From: Gammaproteobacteria bacterium
GTDB lineage: Bacteria > Pseudomonadota > Gammaproteobacteria > Steroidobacterales > Steroidobacteraceae
Direction of reading: 5' to 3'
Length of the DNA: 64,000 nucleotides
NCBI GenBank assembly: GCA_947455595.1
Contig: CANGOP010000008.1
Location: 62,001-126,000, forward strand
The position numbers and the translations under genes are program-made. The notes beneath the pieces were generated by a model. The model was not told the DNA's origin, searched no databases, and saw only the letters and a program-made list of their open reading frames with translations. Below are positions 1-7,930 of this stretch, one piece after another (positions within the stretch are counted from its first letter, which is position 1; every line of letters begins with the position of its first letter).

Positions 1-345
1 GGTTGCCGGCAGGGCGGGGTTGATGCGAACGGCGTGTTCGTATGCCTCGATCGCCCGCGCCGCATCTTTGCGCGCCACATAGCAGTGGCCTCGTTCCTGA
101 TACAGGAGGCTGGACTGCGGATGATGCAGTTCCATGACCGACAGGGTGGCGAGCGCGTCATCAATCAGGCGACTGTGCCGCTCCGCCAAGGCCTTCAAGT
201 ACAGCACATCGCGGTTTTCCGGGACCTGTTGGATCAGCGACTGCGCGGTGCTCAGAGCGTCGGCAATTTGGTTGTCCCGCAGCAAGGCGCGGATGCGCTC
301 CACTTCGAACTCGACTGGAGAGAGCGGGCGGGCGTTCGCGGACAT
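1..345 (-). CDS. TPR-repeat protein, N-terminal part (cut by window edge)
   Basis: Read from an ATG at 345 leftwards, an open frame of 115 codons runs off the window with no stop. It encodes helical pairs of TPR type. The clearest unit is residues 79-112, with the pattern RGHCYVARKDAARAIEAYEH followed by a VRINP ending. There is no signal peptide, so the N-terminus looks cytoplasmic. It lies directly after the receptor at 439-3144 on the same strand, but a strong terminator (358-391) sits between them, so its expression depends on read-through or on a promoter I cannot see. In many proteobacteria a TPR-plus-sulfotransferase protein follows a TonB-dependent receptor. That would fit here, but the diagnostic C-terminal half is outside the window. 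Confidence 0.75.
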   Translation of the reverse strand, partial: MSANARPLSPVEFEVERIRALLRDNQIADALSTAQSLIQQVPENRDVLYLKALAERHSRLIDDALATLSVMELHHPQSSLLYQERGHCYVARKDAARAIEAYEHAVRINPALPAT

Positions 346-357
346 AGGCCATCCAAC

Positions 358-391
358 AAAAAAAGAGGGCGGACATCGCTGCCCGCCCTCT
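358..391 (-). terminator. Rho-independent terminator after the TonB-dependent receptor
   Basis: On the minus strand a 9-bp perfect stem (AGAGGGCGG / CCGCCCTCT, loop of 10) runs into seven T residues. It lies about 47 nt beyond the stop of the receptor at 439 and only 12 nt before the ATG of the TPR gene at 345. It is the most textbook intrinsic terminator in the window. Confidence 0.9.
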
Positions 392-438
392 AGTTTACCG
401 CAACCGGATTACCCGGCTGTGGCGCATCAACACGTCAA

Positions 439-3144
439 TTAGAACTTGTAGCCCACCTTGACGCCAATCACGCGCGGACGCAGGGGCACTTCAGCCTTGA
501 TGAACTGGCCCGAGGTCGTGAACGTGCTCGCGTTCGAGTTCGACAGATTGCTGCCGTACAGGGTAGCGGTCCACGAATCCTTCGAGGTGCCGATCGAGGC
601 ATCGAAGGTGTTGTAGGCCGGCATCTTGTAGCGGAGCCACGTCGTCGTCGGGATCAGGACACCTTCGCCCGAGGGGAAGCTCGACGGGGTGTTGTTCTGA
701 TCGTCCATGTGGTTCATGCCCACGAGGACGAACGACTTGTAGTCGCCCGAGGTCCAGTCGTAACGCGCGTGCAGGTTGTACTGCAACTTCGGCGAGAACG
801 CCGGCGTTGCACCCACCGAGCCCAGCGGATCTGGGATGTCGATGTTCTGGCCGCCCACGCGGACCTGCGAGATGCAGGCGCCCGCAGGGGTCGGGTTACC
901 CGGCGTGTAGATGGTCACACCAGCCGAGCGGATGCACGGCGAGTTGGTCTGCTTGGCATCGTTGTTGGACAACGAGCCCATCAGGGTGAGTCCATCGGTC
1001 ACCTTGGCAGTGACCTGCAACTCGACGCCCTTGACGCGGTACGTTGCGCCGTTCACACCGAACGTCGTGTTGCCATAGACCGGCGGGTTGTAGATCAGCG
1101 TCTGGACGTCCTTCCAGTCCATCTGATAGATCGACCCGTTGATTTGCAAGCGACGGTTCAGGAAGTCGGTCTTGAAGCCGATTTCCATGTTGTTCAGCGT
1201 GTCCGGCTTGTACGACAACGGCTTGACGTACTGCTTGACCTGGTGCGCGCCGTCAACCGTGCTGGCGAGCACGCCCGAGGGCAGTGCGACGTCATTGCCG
1301 TCGACCCACAACTTGGTCACACCCTTCGTGGTGCGGTTGAACGCGCCCGGACGGTAGCCCTGCGAATAGGTCGCGTAGACCATCGCGTCGGACGTCACGT
1401 GCCAGGTCAGGTTCGCGCGGCCCTTGAAGCCCGTGAACGTGGCGGTGTGCAACTCCGCGTTGCGAACGCCGGTGACCGGATCCGGATCCAAGCCGCCGCC
1501 GATCGGCGTTGCGAGGCAGTCGCCATTCGGAACGTTGACGCAACCGCCGCCCGTGCCGTACTGCGAGCCGACCTCGTTTTCCTCGTACTTGTAGTAACGG
1601 CCGCCGATCGTGGCGGTGAGGGTCTTCGGGATCAGATCGTAGTCAACCGACGCGAAGAACGCCGTCTGCTTGTAACCGCGAGCGAGATCTTCGCCGAAGT
1701 TCACGCCCGCATCACGGACGTTCGGGTTGATTGCCGCATTGACCGGCTTCACGTTACCCAAGCAGATCGGGCCGCCAGCGAGCGCGGCTGCCAGGTTGTC
1801 CGGGCTGCAGTCTGGAATCGACTTCTGGTAGAAGTCCATCGAGTCGCGAACCTGGAAGTCTTCCCAGAAGGCGCCGATGAGTCCGCGAACGCGCAGGTCG
1901 TCTGGCGTCGAGAGACGGAACTCGTGGCTCTGGTGGGTGTTTTCGATCTTGTCCTTCCAACCCATGACCGGCGAGTAGCAAATGGCCGGGCCACTGCCGC
2001 CGAAGTTCGAGCCGCCGCCGCCGACGCAGGAGTAGTAGAACCCGCCCGGTGTACGGGTGTAGTTCGTGTAGTCCATGGCCTGTTCAACGTTACGCGACAG
2101 GTACGAACCGGTGTAGACGGCCTTGAGAGCGCCGATCTTGCCGTTCACGGTCCACGACGTCAGCGACGCGCGGTCCTTGTTGTAGGCCGGGAAGAACGAG
2201 GTCTCTTCCAGTGCGTTGAGCGGGGTGAGGCCGACACCAATCGGCATCTGCACGCTCATGCCCTCGGCGTCCATGTTCTGGTACGTCTGGCTGACGAGCA
2301 CATCCCAATCGTCGTTCACCTGGTACAGGGCCGAGACGCGGGCGCCGTTGTAGGTGACCGGGTTCTGCGCCTTCTTGGCGATCGAGTAGTTGTTGTAGGT
2401 GTCGAGGTGGGCCGGGTACGACGACGAGTACGCACTCGGACCGGTGTCGATCGCAGGGTTGCGGGTGAACGTGGTCGGCACGTTGTCGATGTAACCGCCG
2501 CGACGGTCGTTGTAGACCGCTGCGCGAACGGCCAGCTTGTCCGCAATGAGCGGCAGGTTGATCACGCCGCTGACGGCGGTGTTCGGATCGCCATGGGCGG
2601 TCACGCCGTAACCGGCTTCGAACGACCCTTCGGTCTTGTTCAACTTCGGCTTGTTCGTGATGTAACGGATCGCGCCGGCTTCGGCGCCACCGCCGAACAG
2701 CGTGCCCTGCGGACCTTCGAGGACTTCGACGCGCTCCATGTCGACCATGTAGACGTCCAGGTTACGCGCCGGGAAGGTCAGCGACTGGTCATCAAGGTAG
2801 GTGGCGACGTTCGGGAACGGCGCGATGGACGCCGACGACTGGCCGCCGGCGAAACCTGCCGACAGGCCGCGCATGAAGATGTTGCCTTGGCCTGGGCCGT
2901 TGGTACCGAACGTCACGTTCGGGAGCATCTTGATGACATCGTCGAAGGTCGAGATGTTCAGCTTGGAGAGCGAGTCGCTGCCGATGGCCTGGATCGTGAT
3001 GGGCACGTCCTGGATCGACTCATTGCGGCGCTGCGCCGTCACAACGATTTCTTCGATGCCGCCCGAGTCGGCAGCGACGGCGACGCCGGTGCCGGCGCTC
3101 AGTGCCGCGAGTACGGCGTAGGCGATCTTGTGGTTAGCTTTCAA
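439..3144 (-). CDS. TonB-dependent outer-membrane receptor
   Basis: A 901-residue receptor of the large TonB-dependent type. I place the start at a TTG at 3144, because AGGGAG lies 7 nt upstream and the resulting N-terminus is a good signal peptide (residues 1-25, cleavage near AVA-AD). The longer reading from 3357 adds 71 unlike residues. A TonB box (EEIVVTAQ, about residues 31-38) and a plug domain containing GPGQGNIFMRGLS and VEVLEGPQGTLFGGGAEAG follow. The C-terminal barrel ends in an aromatic residue (VGYKF). The ligand is unknown. It is clearly paralogous to the receptor at 57483-60053, sharing the GPGQG, YGVTAHGDPNTAV and RRGGYI-N-V segments. The gene runs divergently from the DUF5690-type transporter, which may handle the same substrate; that is inference. 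Confidence 0.93.
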   Translation of the reverse strand: MKANHKIAYAVLAALSAGTGVAVAADSGGIEEIVVTAQRRNESIQDVPITIQAIGSDSLSKLNISTFDDVIKMLPNVTFGTNGPGQGNIFMRGLSAGFAGGQSSASIAPFPNVATYLDDQSLTFPARNLDVYMVDMERVEVLEGPQGTLFGGGAEAGAIRYITNKPKLNKTEGSFEAGYGVTAHGDPNTAVSGVINLPLIADKLAVRAAVYNDRRGGYIDNVPTTFTRNPAIDTGPSAYSSSYPAHLDTYNNYSIAKKAQNPVTYNGARVSALYQVNDDWDVLVSQTYQNMDAEGMSVQMPIGVGLTPLNALEETSFFPAYNKDRASLTSWTVNGKIGALKAVYTGSYLSRNVEQAMDYTNYTRTPGGFYYSCVGGGGSNFGGSGPAICYSPVMGWKDKIENTHQSHEFRLSTPDDLRVRGLIGAFWEDFQVRDSMDFYQKSIPDCSPDNLAAALAGGPICLGNVKPVNAAINPNVRDAGVNFGEDLARGYKQTAFFASVDYDLIPKTLTATIGGRYYKYEENEVGSQYGTGGGCVNVPNGDCLATPIGGGLDPDPVTGVRNAELHTATFTGFKGRANLTWHVTSDAMVYATYSQGYRPGAFNRTTKGVTKLWVDGNDVALPSGVLASTVDGAHQVKQYVKPLSYKPDTLNNMEIGFKTDFLNRRLQINGSIYQMDWKDVQTLIYNPPVYGNTTFGVNGATYRVKGVELQVTAKVTDGLTLMGSLSNNDAKQTNSPCIRSAGVTIYTPGNPTPAGACISQVRVGGQNIDIPDPLGSVGATPAFSPKLQYNLHARYDWTSGDYKSFVLVGMNHMDDQNNTPSSFPSGEGVLIPTTTWLRYKMPAYNTFDASIGTSKDSWTATLYGSNLSNSNASTFTTSGQFIKAEVPLRPRVIGVKVGYKF

Positions 3145-3614
3145 GAAGGTTCTCCCTAAATGGGTGAGTGTAAAAAACGCAACAACCGAAACTTCTAACG
3201 TCCTGCCAGCTTGGCGCGAAGCCTCATCAGCAGAGGTTGACCGGTCAGCAGAGGCGATCCAAAAGAGGAGTGAACTCCTTCTTGATGACCGCCGAACCCC
3301 CGGTCGGTACTTTTCGTCACGCCAAGTCCAAAAATCATCGGCATGGTGACCGAGCAAGGTTACAACATTTTGACAGCGTGAGCACCGTCACAGAATCGAA
3401 ACACGGGCATGATGCGATAACTGACGGTGATTGCACCGGATTGGTGTGCGCCAATGCCATGACTTGCTGCGCCGCAGCAGGCTGCTGTCGTGGCGTACGC
3501 GCAACAAAGCGAGCGCGTCGCGACCGTGTCAGAATCCGACCCGGACATCGGCGGCTGCGGCCGTCGAGACAAGTATCGGCAGAACGCGGAAACGTCGATC
3601 AAGGGGGAGAACAC
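3145..3614. other. Divergent intergenic region, 470 nt
   Basis: This stretch separates the receptor (start 3144) from the transporter (start 3615). The transporter frame stays open leftwards to 3237, but those extra residues look unlike protein and better initiation signals exist at 3615. A short perfect palindrome, AGGAGTGAACTCCT, lies at 3266-3279. I see no RNA gene and no convincing sigma-70 promoter. It should contain the promoters of both flanking genes. Confidence 0.5.
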
Positions 3615-4895
3615 GTGGCTCACACGTTGCGGCAGAGACTCGAGAACGCCCATCCGGCGATGTTCACACTGGTGGCTGCGCTGGCGGGCTTCTCCGCTTA
3701 CTTTGCGATGTACGCCTTCCGTAAGCCGTTTTCAGTGGCGACCTACGGACACGTTACGGGTTGGGACTTCGGCCTCGATTATAAGATTGCGCTCGTGTTG
3801 GCCCAGGTCGTGGGGTACGCGCTTTCCAAGATGATTGGCATCAAGGTGATCTCCGAACTCCCGCCCTCCCGGCGCCCCTTGGCGATCGTTCTGCTCATCT
3901 TGGGTGCCTGGGTCTCCCTGATCCTCTTTGCGCTCGTGCCAGCTCCGTGGAACGTGGGTTTTATGTTCCTGAATGGGTTGCCGCTCGGCATGATTTGGGG
4001 GCTCGTGTTTGGCTTTATGGAAGGACGTCGGACGTCCGAGGTACTCGGCGCCGTCGTCTGCGCCAGCTTTATCGTCTCCTCAGGCGCGGTGAAGTCGGTG
4101 GGTAAATGGCTGATGACCAGTTTTGGGGTTCCCGTGGCATGGATGCCGGCGGCAACCGGTACGTTGTTTATTCCGCTCCTGCTGCTGTCCGTTTGGGTCT
4201 TGGCGTCGTTGCCGCCACCGAGCGCGCGGGATGAAGCAGAGCGGGTGAAACGGGTGCCGATGGACGGTCGCGCGCGAGCCGCCTTTTTGCGCCAATACGG
4301 TCTCGGGATACTGTTGCTGGTGGTGACCTATGTGTTTGCCACCGCGTTACGCGATTTTCGCGACAATTTCGCCGCCGAGTTGTGGTTGGCGTTGGGCCGC
4401 GGGGATGGGGTGGCCATCTTCACAGCCAGTGAGTTGCCTGTGGCTGCGATGGCGCTGGTCGTGCTCGGTCTCATTATTGTGGTCAAAGACAACGCGCGTG
4501 CGCTGATGGTTATTCACGGGGTGGTCTTTGGCGGTCTGTGTTTGCTGGGTGCTTCGACCCTGGCCTTTCGCTTCGGTCTGCTCGGACCGGTGGCCTGGAT
4601 GATCCTGTCCGGGGCGGGCCTCTACATGGCGTACACACCCTTCAATGCGATGCTCTTCGATCGACTGGTGGCCGTGAGTGGCCGGGTCGGGACTGCCGGG
4701 TTTCTCATCTATGTCGCGGATACAGCCGGCTACTTTGGGAGTTCAGCGCTGCTGATCTGGCGCAACTTCGGCCTCGTGTCCATGAACTGGCTCGAGGTGT
4801 ATGTGAAGAGCGCTTACCTCGTCAGCGTCGTCGGGATGGTCTGTGTCGCTGCCGCCGCCGTCTATTTCCGGCGGCGGCAACAGGGCGGTCATTGA
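3615..4895 (+). CDS. DUF5690-like / MFS-type membrane transporter
   Basis: A 426-residue polytopic inner-membrane protein with about twelve hydrophobic segments. GTG at 3615 is chosen as start because GGGGGAG precedes it by 5 nt and the product begins just before the first membrane segment. Residues 35-45 contain MYAFRKPFSVA, a segment I associate with the DUF5690 family, which is MFS-related and of unknown substrate. Other conserved-looking parts are GLPLGMIWGLVFGFMEGRR and the AYTPFNAMLFDR loop. Its C-terminus is 7 nt from the end of the convergent FabH-like gene. A GC-rich 10-bp stem (4851-4860 / 4869-4878) lies in its last codons. The divergent receptor is its only obvious partner. Family assignment is from memory of motifs; substrate unknown. 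Confidence 0.75.
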   Translation: MAHTLRQRLENAHPAMFTLVAALAGFSAYFAMYAFRKPFSVATYGHVTGWDFGLDYKIALVLAQVVGYALSKMIGIKVISELPPSRRPLAIVLLILGAWVSLILFALVPAPWNVGFMFLNGLPLGMIWGLVFGFMEGRRTSEVLGAVVCASFIVSSGAVKSVGKWLMTSFGVPVAWMPAATGTLFIPLLLLSVWVLASLPPPSARDEAERVKRVPMDGRARAAFLRQYGLGILLLVVTYVFATALRDFRDNFAAELWLALGRGDGVAIFTASELPVAAMALVVLGLIIVVKDNARALMVIHGVVFGGLCLLGASTLAFRFGLLGPVAWMILSGAGLYMAYTPFNAMLFDRLVAVSGRVGTAGFLIYVADTAGYFGSSALLIWRNFGLVSMNWLEVYVKSAYLVSVVGMVCVAAAAVYFRRRQQGGH

Positions 4896-4902
4896 CCGCG
4901 CG

Positions 4903-6027
4903 TTAGCAGCGTTGCTCCGAGAAGGACGCGTTCGCCAGGTTCGCCGCAGACGCAGCCCCATGCTCCTTGATCGCGCGGATCTCGTTCACAAGTTCCAGCG
5001 CGGTTTTATCGCACGGCGGCAGGTCAACCGCGGTGGTGCCGAGCGGTGTCACGCGGTCACCCCAACGCAGCAGGTGTGACGAGAGCGTGAGTCCGCCGCC
5101 AAAGGCCGGCATAAGGATGAGATCGTGTGGCTTGACGCGGCCTTCCTCCACCGCCTCGACGAGCGCGACCGGTGCCGTCGCCGAACTCATGTTGCCGTAC
5201 TTGTGGACCGTCAAATAGACCTTGTCCATGGGCGCGCCCGCATACTTGGCCACCGCTTCGATGATGCGCAGGTTGGCCTGGTGGGGGACGATGAGGGCAA
5301 TGTCGTCAATGGAAACGCCAGCACTCTGCAGCACCTCGACAGAGGCTTCGCTCATGCCGCGCACAGCTTTCTTGAAGATTTCCTGACCATCGAAATCCCA
5401 ACTGGTCTGGCCAAACTCGATGCCCTGCAAGGCGTACTGAGTTCCCATGCCGCGGACACGTAGGATCTGGCGTGCATCCGCATAGCACTGCAGTTTTTCC
5501 TTGATGACACCGGTTTCGGTTTCGCTAGGTTCAAGCAGCACCGCCGCCGCGCCATCACCGAACAGCACCGCCACGTTACGATTGTTCCAATCCATGTAAC
5601 GCGAGATCAGTTCCACGCCAATGATCAGCGCGTTGCGCACGACGCCCGTCTTGATCATGGCCGTGCCGATCGACAGTGCGTACATGAAGCTTGTGCACGC
5701 CGTATTGACGTCCATGGCGGCCGCGTGGGTCGCGCCGATCCGCTGCTGCACGCCGGAGGCCGTATTGGGAACCGCCTCATCGTTGCTGACGCTGCCATAA
5801 ATAATCATGTCGACGTCAGCCCCGGTCTTGCCTGCGCAGGCGAGGGCCCGCTCAGCCGCGACGATGGCCAATTCCACGCCCGGTACGTGAGAGATGCGCC
5901 GCTCGACCATGCCGGTGCGCGAACGGATCCACGCATCGTCCGTCGGTAGAAAGGTCGACAAGTCGGCATTGCTCAGCACGGCCGGTGGCAGGCACTTGCC
6001 CCAACCGGTAATCGCAGCGTAGTTCAC
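4903..6027 (-). CDS. Beta-ketoacyl-ACP synthase III-like (FabH family)
   Basis: A 374-residue thiolase-fold condensing enzyme, joining an acyl-CoA primer to malonyl-ACP or a similar extender. The catalytic triad is complete: Cys111 in NTACTSF, His249 in VPHQANLRI and Asn279 in HKYGNMSSAT. The glycine-rich C-terminal segment PAFGGGLTLSSHLLRW is typical. The start is a GTG at 6027 with GAGGA 6 nt upstream. It is about 45 residues longer than housekeeping FabH, owing to a C-terminal extension of roughly 40 residues. It stands alone, with no acyl carrier protein or other fatty-acid gene nearby, so it may serve a special acyl pathway. It is divergent from tauR and convergent with the DUF5690-type gene. 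Confidence 0.85.
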   Translation of the reverse strand: MNYAAITGWGKCLPPAVLSNADLSTFLPTDDAWIRSRTGMVERRISHVPGVELAIVAAERALACAGKTGADVDMIIYGSVSNDEAVPNTASGVQQRIGATHAAAMDVNTACTSFMYALSIGTAMIKTGVVRNALIIGVELISRYMDWNNRNVAVLFGDGAAAVLLEPSETETGVIKEKLQCYADARQILRVRGMGTQYALQGIEFGQTSWDFDGQEIFKKAVRGMSEASVEVLQSAGVSIDDIALIVPHQANLRIIEAVAKYAGAPMDKVYLTVHKYGNMSSATAPVALVEAVEEGRVKPHDLILMPAFGGGLTLSSHLLRWGDRVTPLGTTAVDLPPCDKTALELVNEIRAIKEHGAASAANLANASFSEQRC

Positions 6028-6158
6028 GGAAAATCCTCATCTGGTCAGTCGAACAATTCTGACGGGAAGATGGCCGAAGCGCATCCCCCCTGACACGGCG
6101 GTCGGCCCATCGGGTGTTAAGATCAGGAGTCTTATGGAAACTCTCGGATCAAGCGCTG

Positions 6159-7649
6159 ATGGCTCCTTCCGCACCGGCCCCCCTTTGGGCGCAACTGTTT
6201 CGTGTGGACCCGACGGGTCCATTGACGATTCAAGCGCAGTTGCGGGCGCAGATTGTCTCAGCCATCGGATCTGGCCGATTGCTGGCGGATGAAGCGATGC
6301 CCTCCAGCCGGGAACTCGCCCAACATCTGGGCATTTCCCGTAACACGGTCGTCGGGGCTTATGCACAGTTGGCGGATGACGGCTACCTTGAGGCGCGGCA
6401 GCGACGCGGGTATTTCATCAATCCCTTAGCGCTGGCCTCCCGGCCGGCGGCGCCGGCGGTCCCGGTGAGTGGCCCGGCAGTGGACTGGACGGATCGCTTT
6501 CGCGTTCGCCCGAGCCGCCAACGCAATATTTCCAAGGTGGCTGATTGGGAGCAGTACGAGTTTCCCTTTATTTACGGCCAGTTCGATCCGAGCCTTTTTC
6601 CGTCTGCCGACTGGCGTGCCTGTTGCCAAGAAGTGCTCGGTAAAGGCGGCGTGCGGGCGTGGGCGCAGGACCTGTTTACCCGGGATGATCCGGAGCTCAT
6701 TGAGGAGTTGCGTAACAAGGTCTTGCCGCTGCGCGGCGTGTGGGCCGCCGCGGATGAAATCATCGTCACGATCGGCGCCCAGCAGGCGCTGTATCTGCTC
6801 GCGGATTTGCTCTTCGATGCGCAGACCGAGGTGGGGCTTGAGAACCCCGGCTATCCGGATGCGCGCAACATCTTCTCCCTGCGCACGTCGCGACTGCGCC
6901 CCTTGGCCGTTGACGCTCAGGGTCTCAAGGTCGGGCCCGCCTTGAAACACTGTCGCTATGTGTACGTGACGCCCAGTCATCAGGCGCCGACCACGGTCAC
7001 CATGCCCGTCGACCGACGTGTGGAGTTGCTGCGTCGCGCGGATCGTGATGATTTTCTGATCATCGAAGACGACTACGAAACCGAAACCACGTTTTCGGGC
7101 TTGCCCAATCCGGCGCTGAAGAGCCTTGATCGGGCCGGAAGGGTCATCTATGTCGGCAGTCTCTCCAAGTCTTTTGCGCCGGGCATTCGGCTCGGCTACA
7201 TCGTGGCGCCGCCGCCGCTCATCGCCGAGCTACGCGCCTTACGGCGCCTGAACATCCGTCATCCGAGCGCGTTTACCCAGCGCAGCATCGCGCGGTTTAT
7301 TGCGCTTGGCCATTACGACCTCTTGAGTCGTCGACTCGTGGATGCGCACCGCGAGCGGGCGCGCATCTTGTCAGCGGCCGTTCGTGAGTTTGGCCTTGAG
7401 GCGACGCACGCGCCGGCCAATGGGGGCTCCTCCGTTTGGTTTGAAGGTCCGAGTTGGCTCGACGCCCGGCAGCTGGCGGATGTGGCGCGAGCGGAGGGGA
7501 TCCTGTTGGAGCCGGGGGACGTGCACTACATGGACGAAAAACCGCCCCTCAATCGCTTCCGACTCGGCTATTCGTCCATTCCCCGAAGTCGGATCCGCGA
7601 GGGAATTCGGCGCCTCGCCGACCTGTTGCCGCGCGGGCGCGTGCGCTGA
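6159..7649 (+). CDS. tauR: MocR/GntR-type PLP-dependent transcriptional regulator, TauR-like
   Basis: A 496-residue regulator with an N-terminal GntR winged helix (about residues 15-80, including MPSSRELAQHLGISRNTVV) fused to a fold-type I aminotransferase domain. The PLP-binding lysine is Lys337 in GSLSKSFAPGIRLGY; EDDYETE lies upstream. TauR of Rhodobacter capsulatus belongs to this class and activates tpa and xsc, and here the gene lies immediately before xsc. I take ATG 6159; an in-frame GTG at 6114 would add 15 residues. A better Shine-Dalgarno (AGGAG, 6125-6129) instead precedes an out-of-frame ATG at 6134. The TauR name rests on context and architecture. PdxR- or GabR-like control is the alternative. 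Confidence 0.85.
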   Translation: MAPSAPAPLWAQLFRVDPTGPLTIQAQLRAQIVSAIGSGRLLADEAMPSSRELAQHLGISRNTVVGAYAQLADDGYLEARQRRGYFINPLALASRPAAPAVPVSGPAVDWTDRFRVRPSRQRNISKVADWEQYEFPFIYGQFDPSLFPSADWRACCQEVLGKGGVRAWAQDLFTRDDPELIEELRNKVLPLRGVWAAADEIIVTIGAQQALYLLADLLFDAQTEVGLENPGYPDARNIFSLRTSRLRPLAVDAQGLKVGPALKHCRYVYVTPSHQAPTTVTMPVDRRVELLRRADRDDFLIIEDDYETETTFSGLPNPALKSLDRAGRVIYVGSLSKSFAPGIRLGYIVAPPPLIAELRALRRLNIRHPSAFTQRSIARFIALGHYDLLSRRLVDAHRERARILSAAVREFGLEATHAPANGGSSVWFEGPSWLDARQLADVARAEGILLEPGDVHYMDEKPPLNRFRLGYSSIPRSRIREGIRRLADLLPRGRVR

Positions 7650-7654
7650 TTGAA

Positions 7655-7689
7655 CTGGACCTATCGGCACGCATCGACTGGTGCTATCG
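7655..7689 (+). promoter_or_regulatory. Candidate TauR operator upstream of xsc (direct repeats)
   Basis: Two copies of a 12-mer, CTGGACCTATCG (7655-7666) and CTGGTGCTATCG (7678-7689), differ at two positions and start exactly 23 nt apart, about two helical turns. MocR regulators usually bind direct repeats. As I recall, TauR of R. capsulatus recognises CTGGACYTAA repeats, and the first copy matches that at nine of ten positions. The site is just after tauR and about 240 nt before the xsc start. The rest of the leader (7690-7930) shows no other gene. Confidence 0.55.
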
Positions 7690-7930
7690 AGCCCTCTCAG
7701 GAATCCCTAGGATCCAGCGGAGAATCGGGGGGTAGGGTGTGAGCAGGGCGCGCTATTGGCGCACATGCTGACTAAAATCCCTGATTTGAATGATTTTATT
7801 GCCGGTGAAAGGCGCTCGGCGAACGTGCTTCGTGCGAGTGCCGCGCATCGGTCCACTGCAACCGGAGATGTCCGGTCGGGTGGGGTGAATTCGACCCGTT
7901 CAGACTGATCGGACAAGAGGAAACTGTCTC

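Noticed and set aside
709-3159. An 816-codon open frame on the plus strand
   Set aside because: It is fully antisense to the TonB-dependent receptor. Its Arg/Val/His-rich product has no recognisable domain, as expected from a GC-rich gene read backwards.
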